From assembly GCF_012927085.1 (NCBI RefSeq), contig NZ_JABBFX010000005.1, positions 124,001 through 188,000 on the forward strand: a stretch of DNA of 64,000 nt. The letters run 5' to 3'. Below, piece by piece: positions 34,101 to 40,143 of the stretch. The position numbers and the translations under genes are program-made. Below the pieces are notes generated by a model that saw only the letters and a program-made list of their open reading frames with translations, had not been told where the DNA came from and ran no database searches. The DNA is from Ramlibacter agri. Its GTDB lineage: Bacteria > Pseudomonadota > Gammaproteobacteria > Burkholderiales > Burkholderiaceae_C. Position 1 is the first letter of the stretch. Each line of letters opens with the position of its first letter.

Positions 34101-37100
34101 CATGACGGGCAGCTTCGCCGACAAGAACGTCGGCACGAGCAAGGCGGTGACGGTGGCTGGTGCGACGCTGGGCGGGGCGGACGCCGGCAACTACACGGTG
34201 AACAACCCTGCCGGCGTGACGGCCGGCATTACGCCCGCGACCTTGACGGTCGTCGGCGTGGGCGCACAGGACAAGGTCTACGACCGCACGACCACCGCCT
34301 CGCTGGACACGTCCGCTGCGACGCTCTCCGGCGTGCTCGCGGGTGACACCGTGAGCCTGTCCGGCCTGAGTGGCAGCTTCGCCGACAGGAACGCCGGCAC
34401 GAGCAAGGCGGTCACGGTCAGTGGCGCCACCCTGGGTGGCGCCGATGGCGGCAACTACACGGTCGGCAGCCCCACGGGGCTCACGGCCAGCATCACCCCG
34501 GCGCAGCTCTCGGTGAGCGGCGTGACGGCACAGGACAAAGTCTATGACCGCACCATCACCGCTTCGTTGGACACGTCCGCTGCCACGCTTTCCGGTGTGC
34601 TTGCGGGCGACTCGGTCAGCGTGTCGGGCCTGAGTGGGAGCTTTGCCGACAAGAACGCGGGCACGAACAAGGCAGTCACCGTCGCCGGTGCGGCCTTGGG
34701 CGGTGCCGACGCCGGCAACTACACGGTGAGCAACCCGGCAGGCTTGACGGCGAGCATCACGCCGGCGTCGCTGACCGTGAGCGGTGTCACGGCGCAGGAC
34801 AAGGTGTACGACGCCACCACCGCGGCCTCGCTGAACACTGGTGCAGCAAGCCTGGTTGGCGTGCTGGCCGGCGACGCCGTGAGCGTGTCGGGCCTGAGCG
34901 GCACCTTCGTCGACAAGAACGCAGGCACGAACAAGGCAGTCACCGTCGCCGGTGCGGCCTTGGGAGGTGCCGACGCCGGCAACTACACGGTGAGCAACCC
35001 GACGGGCCTGACGGCGAGCATCACGCCGGCGTCGCTGACGGTCGGCGGCGTGACGGCGCAGGACAAGGTCTACGACGCCACCACGGCGGCGTCGCTGAAC
35101 ACCGGTGCTGCGAACCTGGTCGGCGTGATCGCCGGCGACACGGTATCGCTTTCCGGCCTGAGCGGAAGCTTCACCGACAAGAACGCAGGCACCAACAAGG
35201 CGGTCACCGTCAGCGGAGCCACGCTGGGCGGCACCGATGGCGGCAACTATGTTGTGAGCAATCCCACGGGCCTGGTGGCGAGCATCACGCCCGCGGCGCT
35301 CACGGTGAGCGGCGTGACCGCGCAGGACAAGGTCTACGACCGCAGCACGACTGCCACGCTCGATACGGCAGCCGCCAACCTGGTCGGCGTGATCGCCGGC
35401 GATACGGTCAGCGTGTCGGGCCTGAGCGGCAGCTTCGCTGACAGGAACGCGGGCACGAACAAGGTGGTCACCGTCAGCGGTGCGACGCTGGGCGGGGTGG
35501 ACGGTACGAACTACGTCGTGAGCAATCCCGCCGGGCTGACGGCCAACATCACGCCCGCGGCGTTGACGATCACCGGCGTCGCGGCGCAGGACAAGGTCTA
35601 CGACCGCGGTGCGTCCGCCACGCTGGACACCGGTGCTGCGAGCCTGGTTGGCGTGATCGCCGGCGACGTGGTGAGCGTCGCCGGCCTGAGCGGCAGCTTC
35701 GCGGACAAGAACGCGGGGACGAACAAGACTGTCACCGTTACCGGCGCCACGCTGGGCGGGACGGATGGCGGCAACTACACGGTGAGCAACCCCACCGGCC
35801 TCACGGCCAGCATCGCGCAAGCGTCGCTGACGGTGAGCGGTGTCACCGCGCAAGACAAGGTGTACGACACCACCGCGACGGCCTCGCTGAACACGGGCGC
35901 CGCGAGCCTGGTCGGCCTGCTGGCCGGCGATGCCGTGAGCGTCTCGGGACTTTCCGGCGGCTTCGCGGACAAGAACGCCGGCACGAACAAGGCAGTCACG
36001 GTCTCCGGTGCCGCGCTGGGCGGAGCCGACGCCGGCAACTACACGGTCAGCAACCCGACGGGCTTGACGGCCAGCATCACTCCCGCGTCGCTGACGGTGA
36101 GCGGCGTGACGGCGCAGGACAAGGTCTATGACCGCACCGTCACGGCCTCGCTGGACACGGCCGGCATGACGCTCGCCGGCGTGCTGGCGGGCGACTCGGT
36201 GAACGTGTCCGGGCTGGCCGGCAGCTTCGCCGACAAGAACGCCGGCACGAACAAGGCGGTGAGCGTCAACGGTGCCACGCTGGGCGGAGCCGACGCCGGC
36301 AACTACACGGTAAGCAACCCCAGCGGGTTGACCGCAAGCATCACTCCCGCTGCGTTGACAGTCAGCGGCGTGACGGCGCAGGACAAGGTCTATGACGCCA
36401 CCACGACTGCCGCACTGAACACTGGTACAGCGAACCTGGTCGGCGTGATTGCCGGCGACACGGTGAGCGTGTCCGGGCTGGCCGGCAGCTTTGCCGACAA
36501 GAACGCCGGCACCAACAAGTCGGTGACGGTGGCTGGTGCCACGTTGGGCGGCACCGACAGCGGGAACTACACGGTGGCCAATCCCACCGGCCTGGCGGCG
36601 AGCATCACGCCGGCATCGCTGACGGTGAGCGGCATCACTGCGCAAGACAAGGTCTACGACAGCACGGCGGCGGCGACCCTCGTAGGCGGTTCGCTCGCCG
36701 GCGTGCTCGCCGGCGACACGGTGACGGTGTCCGGCCTGGCCGGCACGTTCGACACGAAGAACGTCGGCACCGGCAAGGTTGTGAGCGTGTCGGGCGCGAC
36801 GCTGGGCGGCGCCGATGCCGGCAACTACACCGTCGCCAATCCGGCCGCACTGACGGCCGACGTCACGGCGGCGACGCTGACGGTCACGGGCGTGAGCGCG
36901 AGCAGCAAGGTGTACGACAGCACCACGGCTGCGACGCTCAACGGCGGCAGTCTTGCCGGCGTGTATGCCGGCGATGCCGTCACGCTCACGGGCATGGCCG
37001 GTGCGTTCGACACGAAGAACGTCGGCAACGCCAAGCCCGTGACGGTCACCGGCGCGGCGCTCGCCGGCGTCGACAGCGGCAACTACGTCGTCGCGAATCC

Positions 37101-37830
37101 GACGGGGCTCACCGCGGACGTTACGCCGGCCAACCTGACGGTGGCCGGGCTGAGCGCGAACGGCAAGGTCTACGACAGCACCACGGCCGCGAGCTTCAGC
37201 GGCGGTGCGCTGGTGGGCGTGCTCGCGGGAGACGCCGTCACCCTGGCCGGCGCGAGCGGCGCGTTCGACACCAAGAATGTGGGCACCGGCAAGGCCGTGA
37301 CGGTTTCCGGCGTCACGCTGGCAGGCAGCGACAGCGGCAACTATGTGGTCGTCGCTCCAGCCGGCCTCAGCGCCAGCATCACGGCGGCCACGCTGTCCCT
37401 CACCGGTGTGAGCGCCATCAGCCGCGAATACGATGCCACCACCAACGTGGTGCTCGACGCGAGCGGCGCCGCACTGGCCGGCGTGCTCGCCGGCGACGCG
37501 GTGAGCCTGGACACGAGCGCCGCGCGCGGTGTGTTTGCCGATGCGAACCCCGGCCGGGACAAGCCGGTGACGGCCAGCGGATATGCGCTGAGCGGCGCGG
37601 ATGCGGCCAACTACGCGCTGCGCGATCCGGCTGGCCTGGTTGCCGACGTCACCGCCGCGCCCGCCACCGCGCCCGTTCCTGCCATCGCGTCGCTGGTCGT
37701 CGCGGCCACGCAGGCGATCCCGCAACCGACACCGCCCGCCATGCCGCCGTCGCCGGCGGATCCGGAAGAAGAAAAACGCCGCAAGTCCCTGCGGCTGGAC
37801 ATCGTGGGCGGCGGAGTGCGCCTGCCGTGA
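19105..37830 (+). CDS. Giant two-partner secretion exoprotein/adhesin with GLUG modules and YDG repeats
   Basis: A 6241-residue filamentous-haemagglutinin-type protein. An extended signal peptide region starts MNHVYRIIWNDSTGAYQAVA; cleavage is likely after ALA53. The TPS secretion domain (about 54-300) carries the hallmark NPNGVLFG near residue 134. Residues about 476-3276 hold five long modules of GLUG motifs (GGLVGYN.GSISNAYATG). A bridging YDG/MBG-like unit leads to about 33 YDG repeats (about 3296-6180), mostly 88 residues each. The C-terminus is proline-rich then basic (DPEEEKRRKSLRLDIVGGG). No VENN motif or toxin domain is seen, so I read it as an adhesin rather than a CdiA effector. 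It should be exported by the adjacent TpsB and form a long surface fibre. Confidence 0.9.
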   Translation: MNHVYRIIWNDSTGAYQAVAETAGGRGKKSLGKKARAARLLGLAGLVAGSALAEPTGGQISAGQGSIQQAGPVTTIRQDSSKLAINWQSFSVGTQETVNFVQPGASAIALNRVVGTDGSSILGNINANGQVFLLNPNGVLFGRSAQVNVGGLLASTLSMSDADFLAGRYVLQGNGTGVVRNEGTLNAAPGGYIALVGAQVQNSGTITADKGTAALAAGNKVTLDFAGDGLLRLSVDEGTLNALAANGGVIRADGGTAVLTARAADTLAATVVNNTGLIQARTLENRNGTIRLLGGSNGGTVQVDGTLDASAPNGGNGGFIETSGATVKVSDSAHITTQAAQGQTGKWLIDPTDYTVAASGGDMTGAALSNALTTTDVEIQSTAGGSAGSGDVNINDTVSWSANTLTLNAQRNVNINAVMSGSGTAGLALWYGQGAVAANNTASYNVNAPVDLASSGSFQTKLGSDGTPINWTIITSLGAQGSTTGTDLQGINGNLAGYYVLGSDIDASATAGWNGGKGFEPLGNPSSNVLYATQFTGAFDGLNHSVKNLTINNTVDPGSYQGGFYVGLFSWIGYGSVVRNVGLAGGSIAGDYGVGALAGENDGTISNVYSTANVTGSSSAGIVNFFGANSDYVGGLVGFNYGSINQAYATGNVNIVDNIGYASASNVGGLVGVSSGSISNSYVTGSVSGAGVGWFCGLTCGGATSNSFYATTDAAGNAINTGSADYYYGTTSLGRTYADLQRLSTFSSWGSSIAAQGGSGAAWRIYDGNTTPLLRSFLRPYVVTVTPDYDGLTTSFGSIASFTYTGNISDPLILGTLTSGGTGGTLTLSGGAAGSYVATLATSLDGVYSTQQGYDLSFKGSRVISTADTAGGAAGDVVLPSGGLSWTSGTLNINTSGNVSASAALNGTSLNISAANVALAGGSLSNSLTVNTAGTLSNIAPLSTAAATITAPDITATFLDNLPVSGSLTLNTSGSLVLPSYNLASLTLNAGGTITEDHAVTVSGLFDLQNGDWVQNSATLPAFSAGDFRLTGGSFLRVQGGDGSSASPYRIADVYGLQSMAQSWLLGDSFVLTNEIDASGTANWNAGAGFVPIGNTTTAFTGSLDGQSHSISGLTIYRPGNEGTGLFGVIQNATVENVGVAGGNITGGGKTGALAGAAYGSSSLANVYATANVGGTGDRVGGLVGYDEGSISNAYAGGNVNGASYVGGLVGQQVYGSISNTYASGSVGGSASLGGLVGSMGFIDASNTFRGMPTLANNFYATTDSNGNAINNGGGYSGAWGGNYPYYNKITGLTRAQLQSLGSYATWGSSIDAQGGTGSTWRIYDGLATPLLRSFLTPYTLSVVPDFDGSGTALGNVASYSGGTNDPLLVNTNRLTLTGLAGGNGYTASLALYSTQQGYDLSGAAVRTISTPGTAAGDVSLANGANWTSGTLVIATAGTATAAGSIQSSNGSFVMNGGNWVQNSSTLPSFSVKDFSIAGGSFLRVLGGDGSSSSPYEIADVYGLQGMASTSLLSRNFALANDIDASSTASWNAGAGFASIGTAYDPCNGGCLAYRPFTGTFDGQSHVISGLTIYRPSASYQGLFGITQNATVKNVGLAGGYLTGRSNIGPLVGYAMGGTVINNVFATTGVHSAGGGGSIGGLVGSNAGNISNAYATGTVNADDTYRVGALNVSYSYNSIGGLVGYNNGGISNSYAAGSVRVYAPSTSNPTWAYYIGGLVGRNDGGVANSFYATTNSGGGTVNNGGSAIQNGDYFWTGNTVSGATGLTYAQLENLGTYAAWGGSIDAQGGTGSVWRIYDGLTTPLLRSFLTPYNLQATFDGSGTAMTNIASYEPVATNPANRPDAIQGSLTDGTSLTLTGLAGGGGYTATVGGATAALYSGQRGYDIVNAGRVISTPGTAAGEVSLANGATWTQGTLNISTTGSVSAGAALHGVTLTIGAHDVSLAGATTSGSLTINATGDVGSSAALSGTNLAIAGDDVSLAGVTASGNLTLNAGGTIGNSGATNVAGIFTLQNGDWMQDGSTLPSFSVNDFRLAGGSFVRALGGDGSNASPYRIADVYGLQGISSLLGASFALANDIDATSAGTWNAGAGFIPIGTAANPFTGSLDGQDHAVTHLVMNRPQDSEVGLFGHVGTTGSLSNIGVSGSSFVGGRAVGPLAAQNDGTITDAYADSSVSGAGVQFSYSFVTPTNNVSNVTYTPSASLDATRMLGGLVGVNTGTVSRSYASGSVSNSFQASFQVGDVFARLTTVNASFSVAGDQYLGGLVGQNLGRVSSAYATGSVTNDFRINYGTGIIDSSQLNFGSASFNISSNSFVGGLAGGGGTIDQSYATGTVSGTHSVVSTFQQPRPGYTFDRSFSVANQAGSIQSVGGLAGNGTASNSFYATTADAAGTTAINNGGTAGGDWSGNSVGEARTLAQLQSLSNYASWGSDIDNAGGTGSIWRIYDGNTTPLLRSFLKPYAVTGVGVAPVYDGWTTLAMGDIGAVTLTGLNFSSSDPLVFGTATGLGTGGGTLTLSGGAAGTYTATASVAMSGVYSTQQGYDLVLTGSRVISTPDTAGSAAGDIVLPSAGLSWTSGKLVVDTTGNVSAGAALSGLALDVQAHNIALAGASLSYGLSLTATGSLSSSGMLTSPVVSVTAPAITQALVSQLAVSDHLALDTSGSLALSTLNVNDATIAAAGDVTISGAVTGHNLDITASNVSLADAAVSDLLRVRATNDVTSSGLISGAHQDISGGTISLASVNAGSDLKLAATGSITASGTLSGDRLDIAGNSIAMAGVTATGTLTLNATGTITNSGATNVGGLFTLLGGNWVQNASTLPSFSTGDFRIAGGSFLRVVGGDGSTASPYLVADVYGLQGMASTPLLGQSFALANDIDASAAAAWDGGAGFTPIGNGTHYFTGSFDGQGHVIGNLAINRAGNNGTGLFGVIQDATVTNVGLAGGNIVGGDNTGALVGVALGTSSIDNVYATAGVQGGGHVGGLAGYSEGSISRSYATGGVNGDKWVGGLVGYMQGGALDNSHAAGMVGGNDFAGGLVGYLAGGSVSTVYATGNVAAPSDAGGLIGAMMGGGVSTAFATGDVVGDAHGGSNTGGLVGYMNSASILDAYATGNVSGFVGVGGLLGQAVYGNITNTYATGGVTGRIAAGALTGATAGTNLAANFSDGSLTTQSSTYAGAGWSIDAEGGTGSTWRIYEGSTLPLLRAFLTPLTATLQSGLGKTYDGSAASGSAGYTLSDGTASVSVSGSASINYATGSRNAGAYSVAGGNLAVSGDLYSGQLGYDISYAGSYAIAQKQVTGTVTTSDKVYDGTTAASVSGTLNTAGIVSGDVVSLKTDGGSFADKNVGTAKVVDVSSALQGADAGNYVLVNTGGALTANITPAALTVSGVTAQDKVYDASTVATLNTGAAVLGGLIAGDVVTVSGLTGGFADKNAGTDKAVAVSGATLGGADAGNYTVSNPTGLTASITPATLTVTGVTAQDKVYDTTTAASLAGTASLLGVLGTDSVSVGGLSGSFADKNAGTNKDVTVAGATLAGIDAGNYTVSNPTGLTASITPAALTVSGVTAQDKVYDRSTAASLDTSGVTLNGVLGSDSVSVSGLAGSFADKNAGTNKAVAVSGATLGGADGGNYVVSNPTGLTASITPASLAVSGVTAQDKVYDTTTAAALNTSAASLSGVISGDAVSVSGMTGSFADKNAGTNKSVTVAGATLGGADAGNYTVTNPTGVTASITPASLTVGGVVAQDKVYDRTTAASLDTSAATLSGVLAGDTVSVSGLSGSFADRNVGTSKAVTVNGATLSGADGGNYVVSAPAGLTASIAPASLTVSGVTAQDKVYDTTTTASLLGAASLVGVIAGDTVTVSGLSGSFADKNAGTNKSVTVSGATLGGADGGNYVVSNPTGLTASITPASLTVSGVTAQDKVYDRTATASLDTTAATLNGVLGSDSVSVSGLGGNFADKNAGTNKSVTVGGATLAGADAANYTVANPTGLAATITPASLTVSGVIAQDKVYDRTTTASLDTTAATLNGVLAGDAVSVSNLSGSFADKNAGANKSVTVAGATLGGADGGNYIVSNPTGLAASITPAALTVSGVIAQDKVYDRSTTASLDMAAATLSGVLAGDAVSVSGLAGSFADKNAGTNKTVTVGGATLGGADAGNYTVTNPTGLTASITPAALTVSGVTAQDKVYDTTTTASLGTGAASLVGVLAGDAVNVAGLSGSFADKNAGTNKAVTVAGATLGGADASNYTVTNPAGLTASITPASLTVSGVTAQDKVYDATSIASLNTGAATLVGVLAGDAVNVSGLSGSFADKNAGANKAVTVNGATLGGADGANYIVSNPAGLTASITPAQLTMSGVTAQDKIYDATTSAALNTGAVNLVGVIAGDTVSVSGLSGSFADKNAGTNKAVAVSGATLGGTDGGNYTVSNPSGLTASITPAQLTVGGVTAQDKVYDTTTAASLNTGFASLVGVLGSDTVSVSGLSGSFADKNAGTNKSVTVAGATLAGADAANYTVANPTGLAASITPASLTVSGVTALDKVYDRTTAASLDTSAAALAGVLAGDTVSVSGLSGSFGDRNVGTNKAVTVNGATLGGVDAGNYTVANPAGLTASITPAQLTVSGVTAQDKVYDATTTAALNTGAATLAGVLAGDTVSVSGLSGSFADKNAGTNKSVTVSGATLGGADGGNYVVSNPTGLVASITPAALTVSGVTAQDKAYDRGTTATLATAAANLVGVIAGDTVSVSGLSGSFADKNAGTNKAVTVAGATLGGADAGNYTVTNPTGLAASITPASLTVSGVTAQDKVYDATTAASLNTGAASLVGVLAGDSVSVSGLSGSFADKNAGTNKAVTVAGATLSGADGSNYVVSNPSGLTASITPAALTVSGVSAQDKVYDATTTASLNTGAAILVGVIAGDTVSVSGLSGSFADKNAGTSKAVAVSGATLGGADGGNYTVSNPTGITASITPASLTVSGVTALDKVYDTTTIATLNTGSASLGGVVAGDAVSVSGMTGSFADKNVGTSKAVTVAGATLGGADAGNYTVNNPAGVTAGITPATLTVVGVGAQDKVYDRTTTASLDTSAATLSGVLAGDTVSLSGLSGSFADRNAGTSKAVTVSGATLGGADGGNYTVGSPTGLTASITPAQLSVSGVTAQDKVYDRTITASLDTSAATLSGVLAGDSVSVSGLSGSFADKNAGTNKAVTVAGAALGGADAGNYTVSNPAGLTASITPASLTVSGVTAQDKVYDATTAASLNTGAASLVGVLAGDAVSVSGLSGTFVDKNAGTNKAVTVAGAALGGADAGNYTVSNPTGLTASITPASLTVGGVTAQDKVYDATTAASLNTGAANLVGVIAGDTVSLSGLSGSFTDKNAGTNKAVTVSGATLGGTDGGNYVVSNPTGLVASITPAALTVSGVTAQDKVYDRSTTATLDTAAANLVGVIAGDTVSVSGLSGSFADRNAGTNKVVTVSGATLGGVDGTNYVVSNPAGLTANITPAALTITGVAAQDKVYDRGASATLDTGAASLVGVIAGDVVSVAGLSGSFADKNAGTNKTVTVTGATLGGTDGGNYTVSNPTGLTASIAQASLTVSGVTAQDKVYDTTATASLNTGAASLVGLLAGDAVSVSGLSGGFADKNAGTNKAVTVSGAALGGADAGNYTVSNPTGLTASITPASLTVSGVTAQDKVYDRTVTASLDTAGMTLAGVLAGDSVNVSGLAGSFADKNAGTNKAVSVNGATLGGADAGNYTVSNPSGLTASITPAALTVSGVTAQDKVYDATTTAALNTGTANLVGVIAGDTVSVSGLAGSFADKNAGTNKSVTVAGATLGGTDSGNYTVANPTGLAASITPASLTVSGITAQDKVYDSTAAATLVGGSLAGVLAGDTVTVSGLAGTFDTKNVGTGKVVSVSGATLGGADAGNYTVANPAALTADVTAATLTVTGVSASSKVYDSTTAATLNGGSLAGVYAGDAVTLTGMAGAFDTKNVGNAKPVTVTGAALAGVDSGNYVVANPTGLTADVTPANLTVAGLSANGKVYDSTTAASFSGGALVGVLAGDAVTLAGASGAFDTKNVGTGKAVTVSGVTLAGSDSGNYVVVAPAGLSASITAATLSLTGVSAISREYDATTNVVLDASGAALAGVLAGDAVSLDTSAARGVFADANPGRDKPVTASGYALSGADAANYALRDPAGLVADVTAAPATAPVPAIASLVVAATQAIPQPTPPAMPPSPADPEEEKRRKSLRLDIVGGGVRLP
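20530..28930 (+). repeat. Five tandem GLUG-type modules within the adhesin
   Basis: Each module of about 1.2-1.9 kb opens with a stretch such as GGDGSSASPYRIADVYGLQ or its equivalent. GLUG motifs follow, and each module closes with WRIYDG..TPLLRSFL and then YSTQQGYDL. Closing motifs fall near 21391, 23065, 24481, 26425 and 28660. Spacing and GLUG copy number differ between modules, so they are diverged duplications. Confidence 0.8.
28999..37650 (+). repeat. Array of about 33 YDG repeats, mostly 264 bp per unit
   Basis: Units begin at DKVYD. The first starts near 28999; from the second (near 29260) to the 29th (near 36382) the step is 264 bp with rare 261-bp steps. The last four units are about 255 bp and more diverged (SKVYD, GKVYD, SREYD). 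A unit reads DKVYD-[AT/RT/TT]T-ASLNTGAASLVGVLAGD-...-GSFADKNAGTNKAVTV-...-GLTASITPASLTVSGVTAQ. Unit types that differ in the first 30 residues are intermixed along the array. Confidence 0.9.
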
Positions 37831-37847
37831 CCTGCCCCTGAAAGCAA

Positions 37848-37877
37848 AAAAAGCCGCGGCTCTCGCCGCGGCTTTTT
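37848..37877. terminator. Bidirectional intrinsic terminator between the adhesin and groEL
   Basis: A 13-bp perfect stem (37848-37860 with 37865-37877) around loop TCTC. It is A-rich on the left and ends in five Ts on the right, so it can stop the adhesin transcript from the left and groEL from the right. Confidence 0.9.
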
Positions 37878-37905
37878 CGTTGAAGCAGGAAGCTTCAGGC
37901 GGACA

Positions 37906-39570
<1,665 letters not shown>

Positions 39571-39593
39571 TCAGTTGTGGGGTGGAAGGGGGA

Positions 39594-39884
39594 TCAGCGC
39601 TCGACGACCGCGAACAGGTCGTCTTCCTTCATGACCAGCAGCTCGTCGCCATCGACCTTGACGGTCTGGCCGCTGTACTTGCCGAACAGGACGCGGTCGC
39701 CGACCTTGACGTTGGGGGCAATCAGGTCGCCCTTGTCGTTCTTGCGGCCGGGGCCCACGGCCAGCACTTCACCCTGATCGGGCTTCTCGGCGGCGTTGTC
39801 GGGGATGACGATGCCGGAGGCCGTCTTGGTTTCTTGTTCGAGGCGCTTGACGATCACGCGATCGTGCAGGGGGCGAAGTTTCAT
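39594..39884 (-). CDS. groES: Co-chaperonin GroES (10 kDa)
   Basis: A 96-residue GroES, the lid of the GroEL cavity. It has the N-terminal [14 protein letters not shown] strand, the mobile loop that contacts GroEL ([14 protein letters not shown], about 17-30) and the C-terminal LFAVVE strand. An AGGAGA ribosome-binding site precedes the ATG. First gene of the groESL operon. Confidence 0.98.
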   Translation of the reverse strand: MKLRPLHDRVIVKRLEQETKTASGIVIPDNAAEKPDQGEVLAVGPGRKNDKGDLIAPNVKVGDRVLFGKYSGQTVKVDGDELLVMKEDDLFAVVER

Positions 39885-39969
39885 TGCATCTCCTTCAGGG
39901 AAGCTTGGGCATCAAAAAGCGCCAACCCGGTCGGCGCTCATTAACTGGTTCGTGGGGCGAGCTCTGCTG

Positions 39970-39996
39970 TTAGCACTCGGCCCCAACGAGTGCTAA
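39970..39996 (-). promoter_or_regulatory. CIRCE operator (HrcA binding site)
   Basis: A perfect inverted repeat: TTAGCACTC (39970-39978), 9-nt spacer, GAGTGCTAA (39988-39996). It matches the CIRCE consensus exactly in sequence and spacing. The heat-shock repressor HrcA binds such sites; it is not encoded in this window. Confidence 0.95.
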
Positions 39997-40023
39997 TCAT
40001 AAGGGCTTTCTTGTCGGTTGCAA
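39996..40023 (-). promoter_or_regulatory. Sigma-70 promoter of groESL
   Basis: Read on the minus strand: -35 TTGCAA (40018-40023), 16-nt spacer, -10 TATGAT (39996-40001). The -10 abuts CIRCE, so bound HrcA would cover the transcription start. The transcript would begin about 110 nt upstream of groES. Confidence 0.8.
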
Positions 40024-40082
40024 GCGCGGCCTGACATAGGAAAGCACTGACGGGGGGCCGCGGGCGCGTGCTTTTTCATGCA

Positions 40083-40133
40083 TTGGCAGGCTGGATGGAT
40101 GGGCTAGAATCCAAATAAGAATAATTCGTATTC
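40083..40133 (+). promoter_or_regulatory. Promoter with Fur-like box for the siderophore receptor operon
   Basis: -35 TTGGCA (40083-40088), 16-nt spacer, -10 TAGAAT (40105-40110). Just downstream an AT-rich island in GC-rich DNA contains GAATA-ATTCG-TATTC (40119-40133), an inverted repeat like the core of Fur boxes. Position over the transcription start fits iron repression. Confidence 0.6.
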
Positions 40134-40143
40134 GAAAGTCCCC

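Noticed and set aside
28999..37650. Regular repeats considered as a CRISPR array or satellite DNA
   Set aside because: The period is 264 bp, the units are in frame and translate to YDG repeats; there are no short repeats with unique spacers.
28153..37725. Very long antisense frames (1413 and 1294 residues) and a ladder of 87-residue antisense frames across the adhesin repeats
   Set aside because: They follow the 264-bp period of the sense repeats and carry no domain of their own.
19105..37830. CdiA-type contact-dependent inhibition toxin
   Set aside because: No VENN motif, no toxin-like tail and no small immunity gene behind; the gene ends at a terminator.
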